The position numbers and the translations under genes are program-made. Shown one piece after another: positions 16,906 through 24,843 of a stretch of 33,074 bases of DNA; position 1 is the first letter of the stretch, and the number at the start of each line of letters is the position of its first letter. Source of the stretch: Parachlamydiaceae bacterium (lineage in GTDB: Bacteria; Chlamydiota; Chlamydiia; Chlamydiales; Parachlamydiaceae); contig JASBUW010000162.1 in assembly GCA_030147755.1 (NCBI GenBank), positions 1 through 33,074 of the forward strand, in the 5' to 3' direction. The notes under the pieces were generated by a model. It made no database searches. It saw nothing but the letters and a program-made list of their open reading frames with translations, and had not been told where the DNA came from.

Positions 16906-17344
16906 CCGACGCATAGTTGCAGCTCCTTCAATTTGACTCGAGGTAATGGCTTCTTGAATAAGAGAATGTACAATATATTGATCACGTGTATGAGGATTGA
17001 CTATTGCTTCTGGTATTTCAATAGAGCCCAGCTCCAAAATCAATATGATGCAATCGTTCCAATATTTTATCTGTTAAATTGTAAAAGAAATAATCCTTTC
17101 TATTTTTATCCCATAAAGGTACAGCTTTCATTCCTAACAGACGATGCATCTTTATTCCAGTTCACCATTCTATTAAAGTTAATCCAGCTGGTGGAGTCGA
17201 ATGACGCAAAATATCCCAATGTCGATACTTTCACTCATTTTCTGTTTTATTCCCCTCTTTGCGAATCAATTCAAACTTTTCTGGTGAAGTCATCCACAAT
17301 ATTTGCTTGTCTTTGATATCTGGAGGTCGACGAGGAATCTTCAT
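16906..17344 (-). pseudogene. Decayed N-terminal part of a Fic family gene
   Basis: Reading the minus strand from ATG 17344 gives MKIPRRPPDIKDKQI, then SPEKFELIRKE, an in-frame TGA, WDILRHSTPPAGLTLIEW, a TGA in place of Trp, GIKMHRLLGMKAVPLWDKNR, ILERLHHIDFGAG, a frame change, and IPEAIVNPHTRDQYIVHSLI followed by QEAITSSQIEGAAT. The last part is the (S/T)xxxE(G/N) inhibitory helix that precedes the catalytic core in class II Fic (AMP-transferase) proteins. The frame stops soon after, and the HPFxxGNGR core is absent. So at least two stops, one frameshift and a 3' truncation mark this as dead. It is divergent from the metalloprotease gene. Confidence 0.75.
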
Positions 17345-17399
17345 AAATTTATTACCAATTTTTTAAATTAATGGTAATCATGGTATTCCTTCATGACAA

Positions 17400-17414
17400 C
17401 TACCAAATTGGTAG
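17400..17414. promoter_or_regulatory. 15-bp palindrome CTACCAAATTGGTAG, operator-like (copy 2)
   Basis: Perfect palindrome differing from the copy at 13713-13727 only in the central base. It lies 55 bp before the start of the decayed fic gene and 131 bp before the metalloprotease ATG. A looser version (ATTACCAA and TGGTAAT, about 17351-17378) sits just beside it. The rest of 17415-17545 is extremely A/T-rich and holds an imperfect AATTATAATTT inverted repeat. Confidence 0.45.
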
Positions 17415-17545
17415 AAAAGATAAGACATAACAGCAGTTTGAGTATAACGAAAATCAATTTTTAATTAATTTTAATCATAATTTAAATTAAAATTATAATT
17501 TGTAAATTATAATTATAAATTTATTAATTACGTGAGATTTATCAT

Positions 17546-18370
17546 ATGAATTATCAATTTATTCTATTTAGATGGATAAGTATATGGGCGCTATGTGCAG
17601 GAAGTTGTTTCTCTTCATTAAACGCCAGCACCTATGGTACCTGGTATTCCGGAAAACAAATTGCTCCTGAAAAAATAGAGTTATCCTCTTTTCAAGTCCA
17701 ATCGCCTCTACCTGCAAAATTGAGTTATATTCCTAATTTTTATAAGAAGCATGTGGAAGGAGCTAAAGTTCCTATTGTCAGCTCCAATCAAGTACCTGAT
17801 TATGCACTTATAGAAGCAGCCCGACTTGCTCATGAAATGTTGTTATATCGACCTGATATTGCAAAGAAATTGACTGCGAATAAAGTGAGAATTGTGGTGA
17901 TGTCAAAAAATGAACAAACAACGGACATTCCTGAGCATAGCGACTTGACTCCAAAAAGTTATTGGGATGCTCGCGCACGCGGATTAGGAGCCACTTTTTA
18001 TAGACCTGCAAGTAGTGTAGGAGAAGAAAATCTTCTTGCTTATCCTGATGATAGATATCTCGGTGAAAGCATTTTCATTCATGAATTTGCCCACACCATT
18101 CATTTGCTAGCACTAAAATATCTCGATTCCACTTTTGATCAACGTTTGCGCAACACTTATCAGCAAGCTATCGCCAAAGGGCTTTGGGTTCGCACTTATA
18201 GTGCTAGCAATTATGAAGAATATTGGGCAGAAGGTGTACAGAGTTACTTTAATGCAAACCGCTCTGTGAGTCCTCCTAATGGTATTCACAATGAGATCGC
18301 CACACGTGTTCAACTGCAATATTATGATCCCGATCTAGCTTCGCTGATTGAAGAAGTTTTTAAACAATAA
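17546..18370 (+). CDS. Secreted HExxH zinc metalloprotease
   Basis: A 274-residue protein with a signal peptide (ISIWALCAGSCFSSLNAS, cleavage near residue 28). The zinc site is FIHEFAHTIH (HEFAH at 179-183), followed about 40 residues later by NYEEYWAEGVQSYF, which probably supplies the third ligand Glu as in gluzincins. The stretch YWDARARGLGATFYRP before the zinc helix recalls the lethal-factor-like (ATLF) metalloprotease group, but I cannot assign a family firmly. Length is that of a single catalytic domain. There is no lipobox, so it is probably periplasmic or released, for example into the host vacuole. Its 3' end nearly meets that of the convergent bicupin gene (8 bp apart). Confidence 0.7.
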   Translation: MNYQFILFRWISIWALCAGSCFSSLNASTYGTWYSGKQIAPEKIELSSFQVQSPLPAKLSYIPNFYKKHVEGAKVPIVSSNQVPDYALIEAARLAHEMLLYRPDIAKKLTANKVRIVVMSKNEQTTDIPEHSDLTPKSYWDARARGLGATFYRPASSVGEENLLAYPDDRYLGESIFIHEFAHTIHLLALKYLDSTFDQRLRNTYQQAIAKGLWVRTYSASNYEEYWAEGVQSYFNANRSVSPPNGIHNEIATRVQLQYYDPDLASLIEEVFKQ

Positions 18371-18378
18371 GAAATATT

Positions 18379-19416
18379 TTACTTCACATCATCCACAGGA
18401 TTCACCTTTTTGACGATGAAGAGATCTTCATAATAAGTAGGCAATTGAGCAAAAAGATCTTGAGGAGCATGTAAAACAGCTGTTAAAACCTCATTAGAAT
18501 AAGACTTGACGCTCGCCGTGAAACCAATATCTGAAGGCATCGGTTGATCAAAAAAGATCAATAATCGCAAAGGATCTGTAGTCAGGTTTTCAATATGGTG
18601 TGGATACGCTTTGGGAATAAAATAAATATCGCCTGCCTGCATTTCATAAGTATCAATATTTCCTGAGGGAGAAAGAATGGACATTCTTCCTTTCCCTTGA
18701 TGCACATAACCCAATTCAGCTGTTTCCGGATGCCAATGAGGCTCTCGCATGCCTACTCCAGTCAGTTCTAGAGCATAAAGCGCTTGTCGTTGTAAGATAG
18801 GCCAAACATTTTGTCTAGCCATTCTGGCCGATCCCCCTTCATTCACCACTAAAGGAGTAGACTGGGCTAAATTAAAACGATACTTAGAAGCGTAGCATGC
18901 GGCTTCAGAAATAGGCGTCGCCTCTTTCTTAATGGCGATGAAGGCATCTTTCGTTGAGCGTTTAAAAGAGTGAAATACGTCACTAGATACGTTCCATGTA
19001 TTCCCTAAAACAGCATCGGAAAACATACCAAAAGTCGAAGAGAGACCAAAATCTTCCGGTTCTTCATGCGAAAATTGAAGAATGAGTTCGCTCGCCTCTT
19101 CTCCGACATTTTCAACATCATGCAAAGTACCGGAAGGAACAAAAAAAACCTCTCCGTGATTCACTAAAAAAGTTTCTTTTAGATTTCCTGTCCCGTACAA
19201 AGAGACTAAAACTTGTCCCTTCAAACAATATCCTAGCTCATCTGCATTTGCATGCCAATGCGGCTCTCTAATGGCTTTGGATTGAAGAATCAATTTATAA
19301 AAAGACATCCCTTGCAACGCCGGAAAGTTGCTTTTTGTCGCTTTAACACGTGAACCTCCCTTGACTTGATTTTGAGGTTTAATTTGACTTAAACGAAAAA
19401 GATGAGAGGTTGTCAC
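18379..19416 (-). CDS. Bicupin of the oxalate decarboxylase family
   Basis: A 345-residue protein with two cupin domains. The first metal site is REPHWHANADELGY (H53, H55, E60) with SGTLHDVEN (H99). The second is REPHWHPETAELGY (H227, H229, E234) with YPHHIEN (H273/H274). All manganese ligands are present in both. In Bacillus OxdC a flexible lid (SENST) carries the catalytic Glu after cupin 1. Here the matching place reads FGLSSTFG, so that Glu is missing and true oxalate decarboxylation is doubtful; another reaction or a storage or sensor role is possible. There is no signal peptide. The start is a GTG (19416) with AAAGGAA inside the last codons of the aquaporin gene 3 bp upstream, indicating translational coupling. 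Confidence 0.85.
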   Translation of the reverse strand: MTTSHLFRLSQIKPQNQVKGGSRVKATKSNFPALQGMSFYKLILQSKAIREPHWHANADELGYCLKGQVLVSLYGTGNLKETFLVNHGEVFFVPSGTLHDVENVGEEASELILQFSHEEPEDFGLSSTFGMFSDAVLGNTWNVSSDVFHSFKRSTKDAFIAIKKEATPISEAACYASKYRFNLAQSTPLVVNEGGSARMARQNVWPILQRQALYALELTGVGMREPHWHPETAELGYVHQGKGRMSILSPSGNIDTYEMQAGDIYFIPKAYPHHIENLTTDPLRLLIFFDQPMPSDIGFTASVKSYSNEVLTAVLHAPQDLFAQLPTYYEDLFIVKKVNPVDDVK

Positions 19417-19419
19417 TGT

Positions 19420-20073
19420 CTATTCCTTTACTTTTGCAGGAGCTTTATGTTCTTTTTCAGGATGCGCCGCTTTAAAGACATACGCTGCAGCGACTCCACC
19501 TAATAAATTAGCCACAAAATACACCCATAAATGTACCCACGATGCTAGATTCATGATAGTGATCCCTAAAGCAACAGCCGGATTAAACGCTCCGCCTGAC
19601 ACGGATCCCACTGCATAAGCTCCTACAAGAACAGTAAAACCAATGGCCCATCCAAAGAAAGAATTTCCTTGGGTTTGAGCACTTGTCGCGACATTCAGGA
19701 CAACAAAGCACAAAGCAAACGTGAACAAAAACTCTGCGATAAAGACTAGCACTATATTAAAGGGAATGAGTTCTCCCTGTGTTCCTTTAAAATAAAGCGT
19801 CAAATAGCTGGCAACAACAGCAGCGACCAATTGCGCAATCCAATATTTGATGAGATCTTCTTTGGGTAATTGACCGCGCAGAAAAACGGCAAGCGACACA
19901 GCAGGATTATAATGCCCTCCTGATACATGCCCTCCGGCAAACACCATGACAGCTAAAACAGATCCTATTGCCAACGGAGCGAAAGAGCCTATATTATTAG
20001 GAGCCAATACTGTCATCCCAATGGTAAATACCAGAAAAAATGTTCCAATAAATTCATAAACATACTTCATCAT
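19420..20073 (-). CDS. Aquaporin (MIP family) with an atypical second NPA motif
   Basis: About 217 residues with six membrane helices and two half-helix loops: GGHYNPAVSLA (NPA 56-58) and GGAFNPAVALG (NPA 164-166). The fold is that of AqpZ/GlpF channels. In most of these, the second NPA is followed by Arg, which forms the selectivity filter; here it is Val (V167), so pore selectivity may differ from a strict water channel. The C-terminus is charged (HPEKEHKAPAKVKE). A GGAGATGA Shine-Dalgarno points to the ATG at 20073 or 20070 and not to the GTG at 20085. It is the first gene of an operon with the bicupin; a good promoter lies at 20102-20130. Confidence 0.88.
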   Translation of the reverse strand: MMKYVYEFIGTFFLVFTIGMTVLAPNNIGSFAPLAIGSVLAVMVFAGGHVSGGHYNPAVSLAVFLRGQLPKEDLIKYWIAQLVAAVVASYLTLYFKGTQGELIPFNIVLVFIAEFLFTFALCFVVLNVATSAQTQGNSFFGWAIGFTVLVGAYAVGSVSGGAFNPAVALGITIMNLASWVHLWVYFVANLLGGVAAAYVFKAAHPEKEHKAPAKVKE

Positions 20074-20101
20074 GATCATCTCCACAAATGAAAAACTAAG
20101 G

Positions 20102-20130
20102 ATATAAAATTTAATTTATAGGTTTGTCAA
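20102..20130 (-). promoter_or_regulatory. Sigma70-like promoter for the aquaporin-bicupin operon
   Basis: On the minus strand a perfect TTGACA (20130-20125), a 17-base spacer and TTATAT (20107-20102). It lies about 30 bases before the Shine-Dalgarno and start. Confidence 0.6.
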
Positions 20131-20222
20131 GATTAATCATATGCTTAGAGATATTTTCAATTTACAAAGAGCAAGAAAAATAGTAAGCTTTTTTTAACTT
20201 TTACTTAAGTAGCGGTAGGTTT

Positions 20223-21326
20223 ATGCGTACAATAGATTGGTTTCTCTCTCTTTTATTTTTGTTAGGTCCTAGTTTAGTACAATCTTCAACAGACTGGCAA
20301 TTAGGTCCTTTTGAACGAGTAGATGAGGTGAATCCTATTCTTTCTCCCTGTTCAGACACGACTTTTTATTGTCCTTTACAGCATAAAGAAGTGTCATGGG
20401 AAAGCGAGCATGTTTTTAATCCGGCAGCTATTGTGCACAATGATCGAATCTATCTTATTTATCGAGCAGAAGATGATTTTGGGACAGGGATTGGCTATCA
20501 TACCTCTCGTTTAGGGATAGCTGAAAGCTCAGATGGTTTTCATTTCCAAAGACTTTCTACTCCTGTATTTTTTCCCACACAAGACGATCAATTTTTCAAT
20601 GAATGGCCAGGAGGTTGTGAAGATCCGCGTATTGTTGAAAAAGAAGATGGAACGTATGTCATGATGTACACGCAATGGAACCGTCACATCGCTCTTTTAG
20701 CTGTGGCTACCTCTCCCGATCTTATCAATTGGACGAAACATGGATATGTATTTGAGAACGCGAATGGAGGCACATTCGGTCGACATTTTTGCAAATCAGG
20801 CTCCATTATTTGCCGCTGTGAAGACGATCGACTCATAGCCACTAAGATTCAAGGAAAATATTGGATGTATTGGGGAGAAGGCAGTGTGCATGTCGCTGTT
20901 TCTGATGATTTGATTGCTTGGCAACCTTTATATGAGGGTTGCGGCCCTCTCCTAAAACTATTAGAGCCACGCCCAGGAAAATTTGACAGTGCTTTAGCAG
21001 AAGCCGGGCCACCTGCTATTCTCACAGATCAAGGTATCGTCTTTATTTATAATGGCAAAAATGCGATGGAAAATGGGAGCCCAAATATAGGTCCTGGAGC
21101 TTATGCTGCAGGTCAAGCCTTATTTGATGCGAAAGATCCCACTAAACTTCTCGACCGTACTAAAGACTATTTTTTTAAACCTACAAAATCATTTGAAACA
21201 AACGGTCAATATGTAGACGGTACTGTGTTTACACAAGGACTCGTACATTTCCATGGCAAATGGTTCCTCTATTATGGAGCAGCAGATTCTGCTATAGGGG
21301 TTGCTGTCGCTGAAGATAAAAAATAA
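20223..21326 (+). CDS. Secreted GH130-like glycoside phosphorylase/hydrolase
   Basis: A 367-residue five-bladed propeller enzyme of the GH130/GH43-like type, with a signal peptide (WFLSLLFLLGPSLVQSS). Family motifs: VFNPAAIV (about 64-71), YRAEDDFGTGIGYHTSRLGI (80-99), GCEDPRIVE (with the catalytic-site Asp), YVMMYTQWNR, KSGSI, YWMYWGEG and AGPPAI. GH130 enzymes act on beta-mannosides by phosphorolysis; exported members are often hydrolases, because phosphate is scarce outside the cytoplasm. I infer a role in host or self glycan breakdown. The substrate is unproven. It stands alone; a long palindrome follows and then an unrelated ATPase gene. Confidence 0.85.
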   Translation: MRTIDWFLSLLFLLGPSLVQSSTDWQLGPFERVDEVNPILSPCSDTTFYCPLQHKEVSWESEHVFNPAAIVHNDRIYLIYRAEDDFGTGIGYHTSRLGIAESSDGFHFQRLSTPVFFPTQDDQFFNEWPGGCEDPRIVEKEDGTYVMMYTQWNRHIALLAVATSPDLINWTKHGYVFENANGGTFGRHFCKSGSIICRCEDDRLIATKIQGKYWMYWGEGSVHVAVSDDLIAWQPLYEGCGPLLKLLEPRPGKFDSALAEAGPPAILTDQGIVFIYNGKNAMENGSPNIGPGAYAAGQALFDAKDPTKLLDRTKDYFFKPTKSFETNGQYVDGTVFTQGLVHFHGKWFLYYGAADSAIGVAVAEDKK

Positions 21327-21346
21327 CTTAGTACTCCATAAGCACA

Positions 21347-21410
21347 CGACTATTTTGCACTGAAATGCAAAAAAGTCTCGACTTTTTTGCATTTCAGTGC
21401 AAAATAGTCG
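21347..21410. repeat. Perfect 31-bp-arm palindrome before the second ATPase gene
   Basis: Arms 21347-21377 and 21380-21410 are exact inverted copies with only two bases between them. It starts 20 bp after the GH130-like stop and ends 2 bp before the ATPase ATG, so the ATPase start and any ribosome binding site would be sequestered in an RNA from upstream. It could be a terminator or a cruciform operator. Confidence 0.85.
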
Positions 21411-21412
21411 GC

Positions 21413-22534
21413 ATGAACAGATATCAAAAACAAGCTATTCTACAAGATTTACAGAAAAAAATGGTCTTTTTAGCCGGTCCTCGCCAAGCTGGCAAAACGA
21501 CTTTAGCTAAAATCGTTGCTCAAGAATTTAATTCGTCTATTTATCTCACCTATGATCATTTAGAAGACCGCAGAATCATTTTAAATGAAGCCTGGTTATC
21601 CTCAGTAGAACTTATTATTTTGGATGAAATCCATAAAATGCCAAAATGGAAGAATTACCTTAAAGGAGTCTTTGATACCAAGCTTGCTCATCAAAAAATC
21701 CTTGTCACAGGCAGTGCACGTTTAGAAATTTTTAATCATGTTGGTGATTCACTTGCTGGCCGCTATTTCCTTCATCGATTAATGCCTTTATCGCCTGCTG
21801 AATGTGAAAAAGTGCATGTTCCCTATACAATTGATCATTTTTTAGAAAGAGGAGGATTTCCTGAGCCTTTTTTGGCACAAGATCTTATCGATGCTAACCG
21901 TTGGCGACTTCAATATGTCGACAGCTTGCTACGCGTAGATGTCTTGGATTTTGAAAATATCTACAATTTAAATGCGATTCGATTGGTATTTGAGCTATTA
22001 AGAGAACGAGTGGGATCTCCTATTTCTTACACATCTATCGCAGAAGATGTCGCCATCTCTCCTCATACTGTAAAAAAATATATTCAGATTTTAGAAGCTT
22101 TATATATTGTTTTTCGCGTCACACCTTTTTCTAAAAATATTGCCCGTAGCTTATTGAAAGAACCCAAAATCTATTTTTTTGATACGGGACTTGTCAAAGG
22201 ACATGACGGCATTAAATTTGAAAATTTCGTCGCTACCTGTTTGCTTAAACACGTGTTTGCTAAAATCGATTACCAAGCAGAAAACTACACCCTTAAATAC
22301 TTACATACAAAAGACCGGCAAGAAGTGGATTTTGCTCTTATTCATCAAAGTAAAATCGAAAAAATCATTGAAGTTAAGCATGCTGATGCGGAAATCAGTC
22401 CAAGTTTAAATTACTTTTCTACCAAGTACAAAATCCCTGCCATACAAGTGGTGAAAGAATTGAAGCGTGAAAGAATCGATAAAGGAATTGAAATTATTCG
22501 CGGCTCAAATTTTCTCAAAACCCTAGACTTATAA
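21413..22534 (+). CDS. AAA_14 / DUF4143 family ATPase (second copy)
   Basis: A 373-residue protein: MNRYQKQAILQDL, then Walker A AGPRQAGKTTLAK (about 20-32), Walker B LIILDEIHKMP, sensor ILVTGSARLEIF and LSPAEC. The DUF4143 part follows (LLRVDVLDFENI, ISYTSIAEDVAISPHTVKKY as a helix-turn-helix-like stretch, EALYIVFRVTPF). The C-terminal PD-(D/E)XK-like half is complete in its key residues (QEVDFAL and KIIEVKHA). The frame is open from an ATG at 21365 inside the palindrome, but family length and the N-terminal pattern favour 21413. No Shine-Dalgarno is visible at either. The protein shares the family but little close identity with the 15300-16604 copy, so it is not a recent duplicate. Cellular role unknown. 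Confidence 0.88.
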   Translation: MNRYQKQAILQDLQKKMVFLAGPRQAGKTTLAKIVAQEFNSSIYLTYDHLEDRRIILNEAWLSSVELIILDEIHKMPKWKNYLKGVFDTKLAHQKILVTGSARLEIFNHVGDSLAGRYFLHRLMPLSPAECEKVHVPYTIDHFLERGGFPEPFLAQDLIDANRWRLQYVDSLLRVDVLDFENIYNLNAIRLVFELLRERVGSPISYTSIAEDVAISPHTVKKYIQILEALYIVFRVTPFSKNIARSLLKEPKIYFFDTGLVKGHDGIKFENFVATCLLKHVFAKIDYQAENYTLKYLHTKDRQEVDFALIHQSKIEKIIEVKHADAEISPSLNYFSTKYKIPAIQVVKELKRERIDKGIEIIRGSNFLKTLDL

Positions 22535-22649
22535 ATTTATTCAAATTTAATTTTAATTATTCTACTTTTAAAGTTTTCAAATAAAACCTTTATTATTTTA
22601 TAAAAATAATGATTTATTATAATATTATAAAATCTTATAAGGCATAGAT

Positions 22650-24560
22650 ATGAGTCATTATCATTTTAATATTCAGTCAGAAGGGAAACAGTATCAATTT
22701 GATCTTGTAGAAACAGATCACTCTCATCCTCAAGCCGTGACCATTGGAGGAATTCGCTATTCTCCACTTATAAAAAACCCTCAAGATCGACATACAGTTG
22801 AGCTTTTTCTTCAACATGTTAGCTTAAATGAAGTCACGACGATTAAAGAATTAACGAGGAATTTAAGACATATTTCTTCGATAAACAATATTCAAATATC
22901 GCTTATCCAAAAAACTCACAAAGTGAGTTTGGCTACTTGGGAAATGGATTCTTCTACTCGCATTCGTATAGAAGAACAAAGAAAAGCAGTAGAAAATGGA
23001 TTAATTCCAACTATTCCATTGCTAGGAACTGTTGCTCAACCGGCTTCTATCGCAGAACGCATGAAAAAATTGGGTGTCCCAGGAGCCAGTATTGCCGTGA
23101 TTAATCATGGAGTCATTGAATGGGCAGCTGGTTATGGCGAACTGAATAAGCCTGTTTTGTTACAGGGCGCTTCAATTAGCAAAACCGTGAATGCTCTGAC
23201 TATTTTTTCTCTCATTTATCAATGTCAACAAGCGGAAAAAGAAGGACGTCCATCTGGCTTAATGGATAATAAAGTGCTGTCTTTAGATACTGATGTGAGC
23301 ACACTCTTAGACGAAGAGCTGTGGCGTTCTATTGATCCTCTCGAATTGACAGTAGGAGATCTCCCTAAAATGACTATTCGACACTTGCTAGCACATACAG
23401 CTGGAACAACTGTCAGTTCATTTAGTGGCTACCCTAAAGTGCAAGAAATCGAACAAGAAATCAATGAATTGACTGCTAAAATTAAGCAATTGGAGCAGAC
23501 TCTGAAAAACAGTTGTCCTAATGAACAGGAACAGCTCCATGTCCATAAGCTGAAAGAAAAATTGCAAGAACTGAATAACATTCACGCCCAAGCTTTTAAA
23601 GGAAGCACACCTACTTTAAACGAAATTTTACAGGGAAAAGGCAATTCCGAGCAGATTAAGATAGCGAAGACACCTGGAATTGAATTTGCTTATTCTGGCG
23701 GAGGAACAATGATTCTTCAGAAAGTCATTGAAGTGCTAACAGGACAGAATTTTGAAGATGTAGTGAAAGAGAGAATCTTTAAACCATTAAACATGAAAGA
23801 TAGCACCTATTCCCCTGAAAATTCACGCACGATTCATGGCAATGAAGAAGATGGCCTTCCCATTCCAGGTCAATGGAATTATTATCCAGAACTTGCCGCC
23901 GCCGGTTTATGGACAACTCCAACTGATCTTGCCAAAATGGCGCTAGGAATTCAACAAGCTCTAGCCGGTACAAACACTAAAATTTTTAACGCTACATTAG
24001 CTCAAGACATGCTTAGCGCTCAAACAAAAAATATTCCTAATGGGTTAGGTGTATTCGTCGAACGAACAGAAACAGCTACTTATTTTTTTCATGGTGGTTC
24101 AAATCTAGGGTTTCGTTGCCAGTTTGTAGCAAATACTGACGGCCAAGGTGCAGTGGTCATGACAAACTCTGAATATGGGGAACATTTGTTAAAAGAAGTC
24201 ATGCGTAGAATCGCCCATGTTTACCACTGGCCTGATGAAAATACTCTTCCTATATTTCAATCTCCTTTGACATCCGAAGAAATAGCTACAATGACTAATG
24301 CTGGGCCTATCCATCCCAAAGAATGGAACAAATATGCGGGTCTCTATCGCTATCAAGACCACATAGTGGAAATCAAGTTATTACAAGAGAAAGTCATGGT
24401 GCAAGTGGATCAATCACCTCCCTTTGAAGTCAAACCTTTTCCTTCAGCAATAGGGGTTTTTCAAACACATACTCCTGGTCCTCTAGAGATCTTACGATTC
24501 AAAGAATCAGAAGGCTCTATAAATTTGATTCTTTTTAATACAGAGCACAAGAAAACCTAG
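22650..24560 (+). CDS. Serine beta-lactamase-like (S12 family) hydrolase with an N-terminal extension
   Basis: A 636-residue protein. The hydrolase domain (about 128-545) has the SxxK nucleophile motif in LQGASISKTVNAL (S175, K178), MTIRHLLAHTAGT, the Tyr motif as FAYSGGGT (about 348) and the third motif as FFHGGSNLGF (about 481). LWTTPTDLAKM is also typical of the class C/DD-peptidase-like 'beta-lactamase-related' family. Three parts are unusual: about 125 residues before the domain that match nothing I know, a coiled-coil insert of about 50 residues in the helical lobe (about 268-320), and a C-terminal beta-rich domain of about 80 residues. There is no signal peptide, so a peptidoglycan role would need another export route; an esterase-like or effector function is possible. 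AAGG precedes the ATG. Confidence 0.8.
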   Translation: MSHYHFNIQSEGKQYQFDLVETDHSHPQAVTIGGIRYSPLIKNPQDRHTVELFLQHVSLNEVTTIKELTRNLRHISSINNIQISLIQKTHKVSLATWEMDSSTRIRIEEQRKAVENGLIPTIPLLGTVAQPASIAERMKKLGVPGASIAVINHGVIEWAAGYGELNKPVLLQGASISKTVNALTIFSLIYQCQQAEKEGRPSGLMDNKVLSLDTDVSTLLDEELWRSIDPLELTVGDLPKMTIRHLLAHTAGTTVSSFSGYPKVQEIEQEINELTAKIKQLEQTLKNSCPNEQEQLHVHKLKEKLQELNNIHAQAFKGSTPTLNEILQGKGNSEQIKIAKTPGIEFAYSGGGTMILQKVIEVLTGQNFEDVVKERIFKPLNMKDSTYSPENSRTIHGNEEDGLPIPGQWNYYPELAAAGLWTTPTDLAKMALGIQQALAGTNTKIFNATLAQDMLSAQTKNIPNGLGVFVERTETATYFFHGGSNLGFRCQFVANTDGQGAVVMTNSEYGEHLLKEVMRRIAHVYHWPDENTLPIFQSPLTSEEIATMTNAGPIHPKEWNKYAGLYRYQDHIVEIKLLQEKVMVQVDQSPPFEVKPFPSAIGVFQTHTPGPLEILRFKESEGSINLILFNTEHKKT

Positions 24561-24779
24561 ATTTATCTAAAATCTTTTCTTGTCTTTCTTTGCGCCTTTA
24601 CGCCACTAATTTGCCAACAAAAATCCTCTGTAAAACAAGGTTATGTCATTACAAAAGAAGCTCATGATATAGGCTTTTTAGACACTCCTGCTTCGATTAA
24701 AATCATGCGCATCCCCGCCTCTATTTTTTGTTATTGGCTAGGAGAATCCGAAATTTTACAAAAAAACCTTCTCCTTTAA
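24561..24779 (+). other. Open stretch without a start codon, lipoprotein-like remnant or repeat
   Basis: Directly after the hydrolase stop, the same frame stays open for 72 codons. It reads like a lipoprotein leader (SFLVFLCAFTPLICQQKSS) followed by GYVITKEAHDIGFLDTPAS and LGESEILQKNLLL. No ATG, GTG or TTG start is available. The part at 24575-24605 also resembles a CTTTGCGCC-type repeat, so the leader may be a chance reading. Possible gene remnant; weak. Confidence 0.25.
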
Positions 24780-24794
24780 AAATCACATGACTTT

Positions 24795-24818
24795 AGAGGT
24801 CATTTCGAAATGACCTCT
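24795..24818. terminator. Bidirectional hairpin between convergent genes
   Basis: A perfect 24-bp palindrome (AGAGGTCATTTC and its complement) followed on the plus strand by TTTAATT and preceded by CTTT. It lies between the plus-strand hydrolase region and the minus-strand M91 protease gene, where a shared terminator is expected. Confidence 0.65.
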
Positions 24819-24843
24819 TTAATTACGATAGTGACAACACAGA

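Noticed and set aside
16933..17316. 127-codon plus-strand frame antisense to the decayed fic gene
   Set aside because: The minus strand shows clear Fic similarity in several blocks; the plus frame has no recognisable features.
21365..21412. Longer start of the second ATPase inside the palindrome
   Set aside because: The extra 16 residues are encoded by the palindrome arms and are not seen in the family; the ATG at 21413 gives the normal N-terminus.
24561..24779. Lipoprotein gene after the hydrolase
   Set aside because: A lipobox-like stretch is present, but no start codon exists in frame, and part of the leader resembles a simple repeat. Kept only as a weak remnant.
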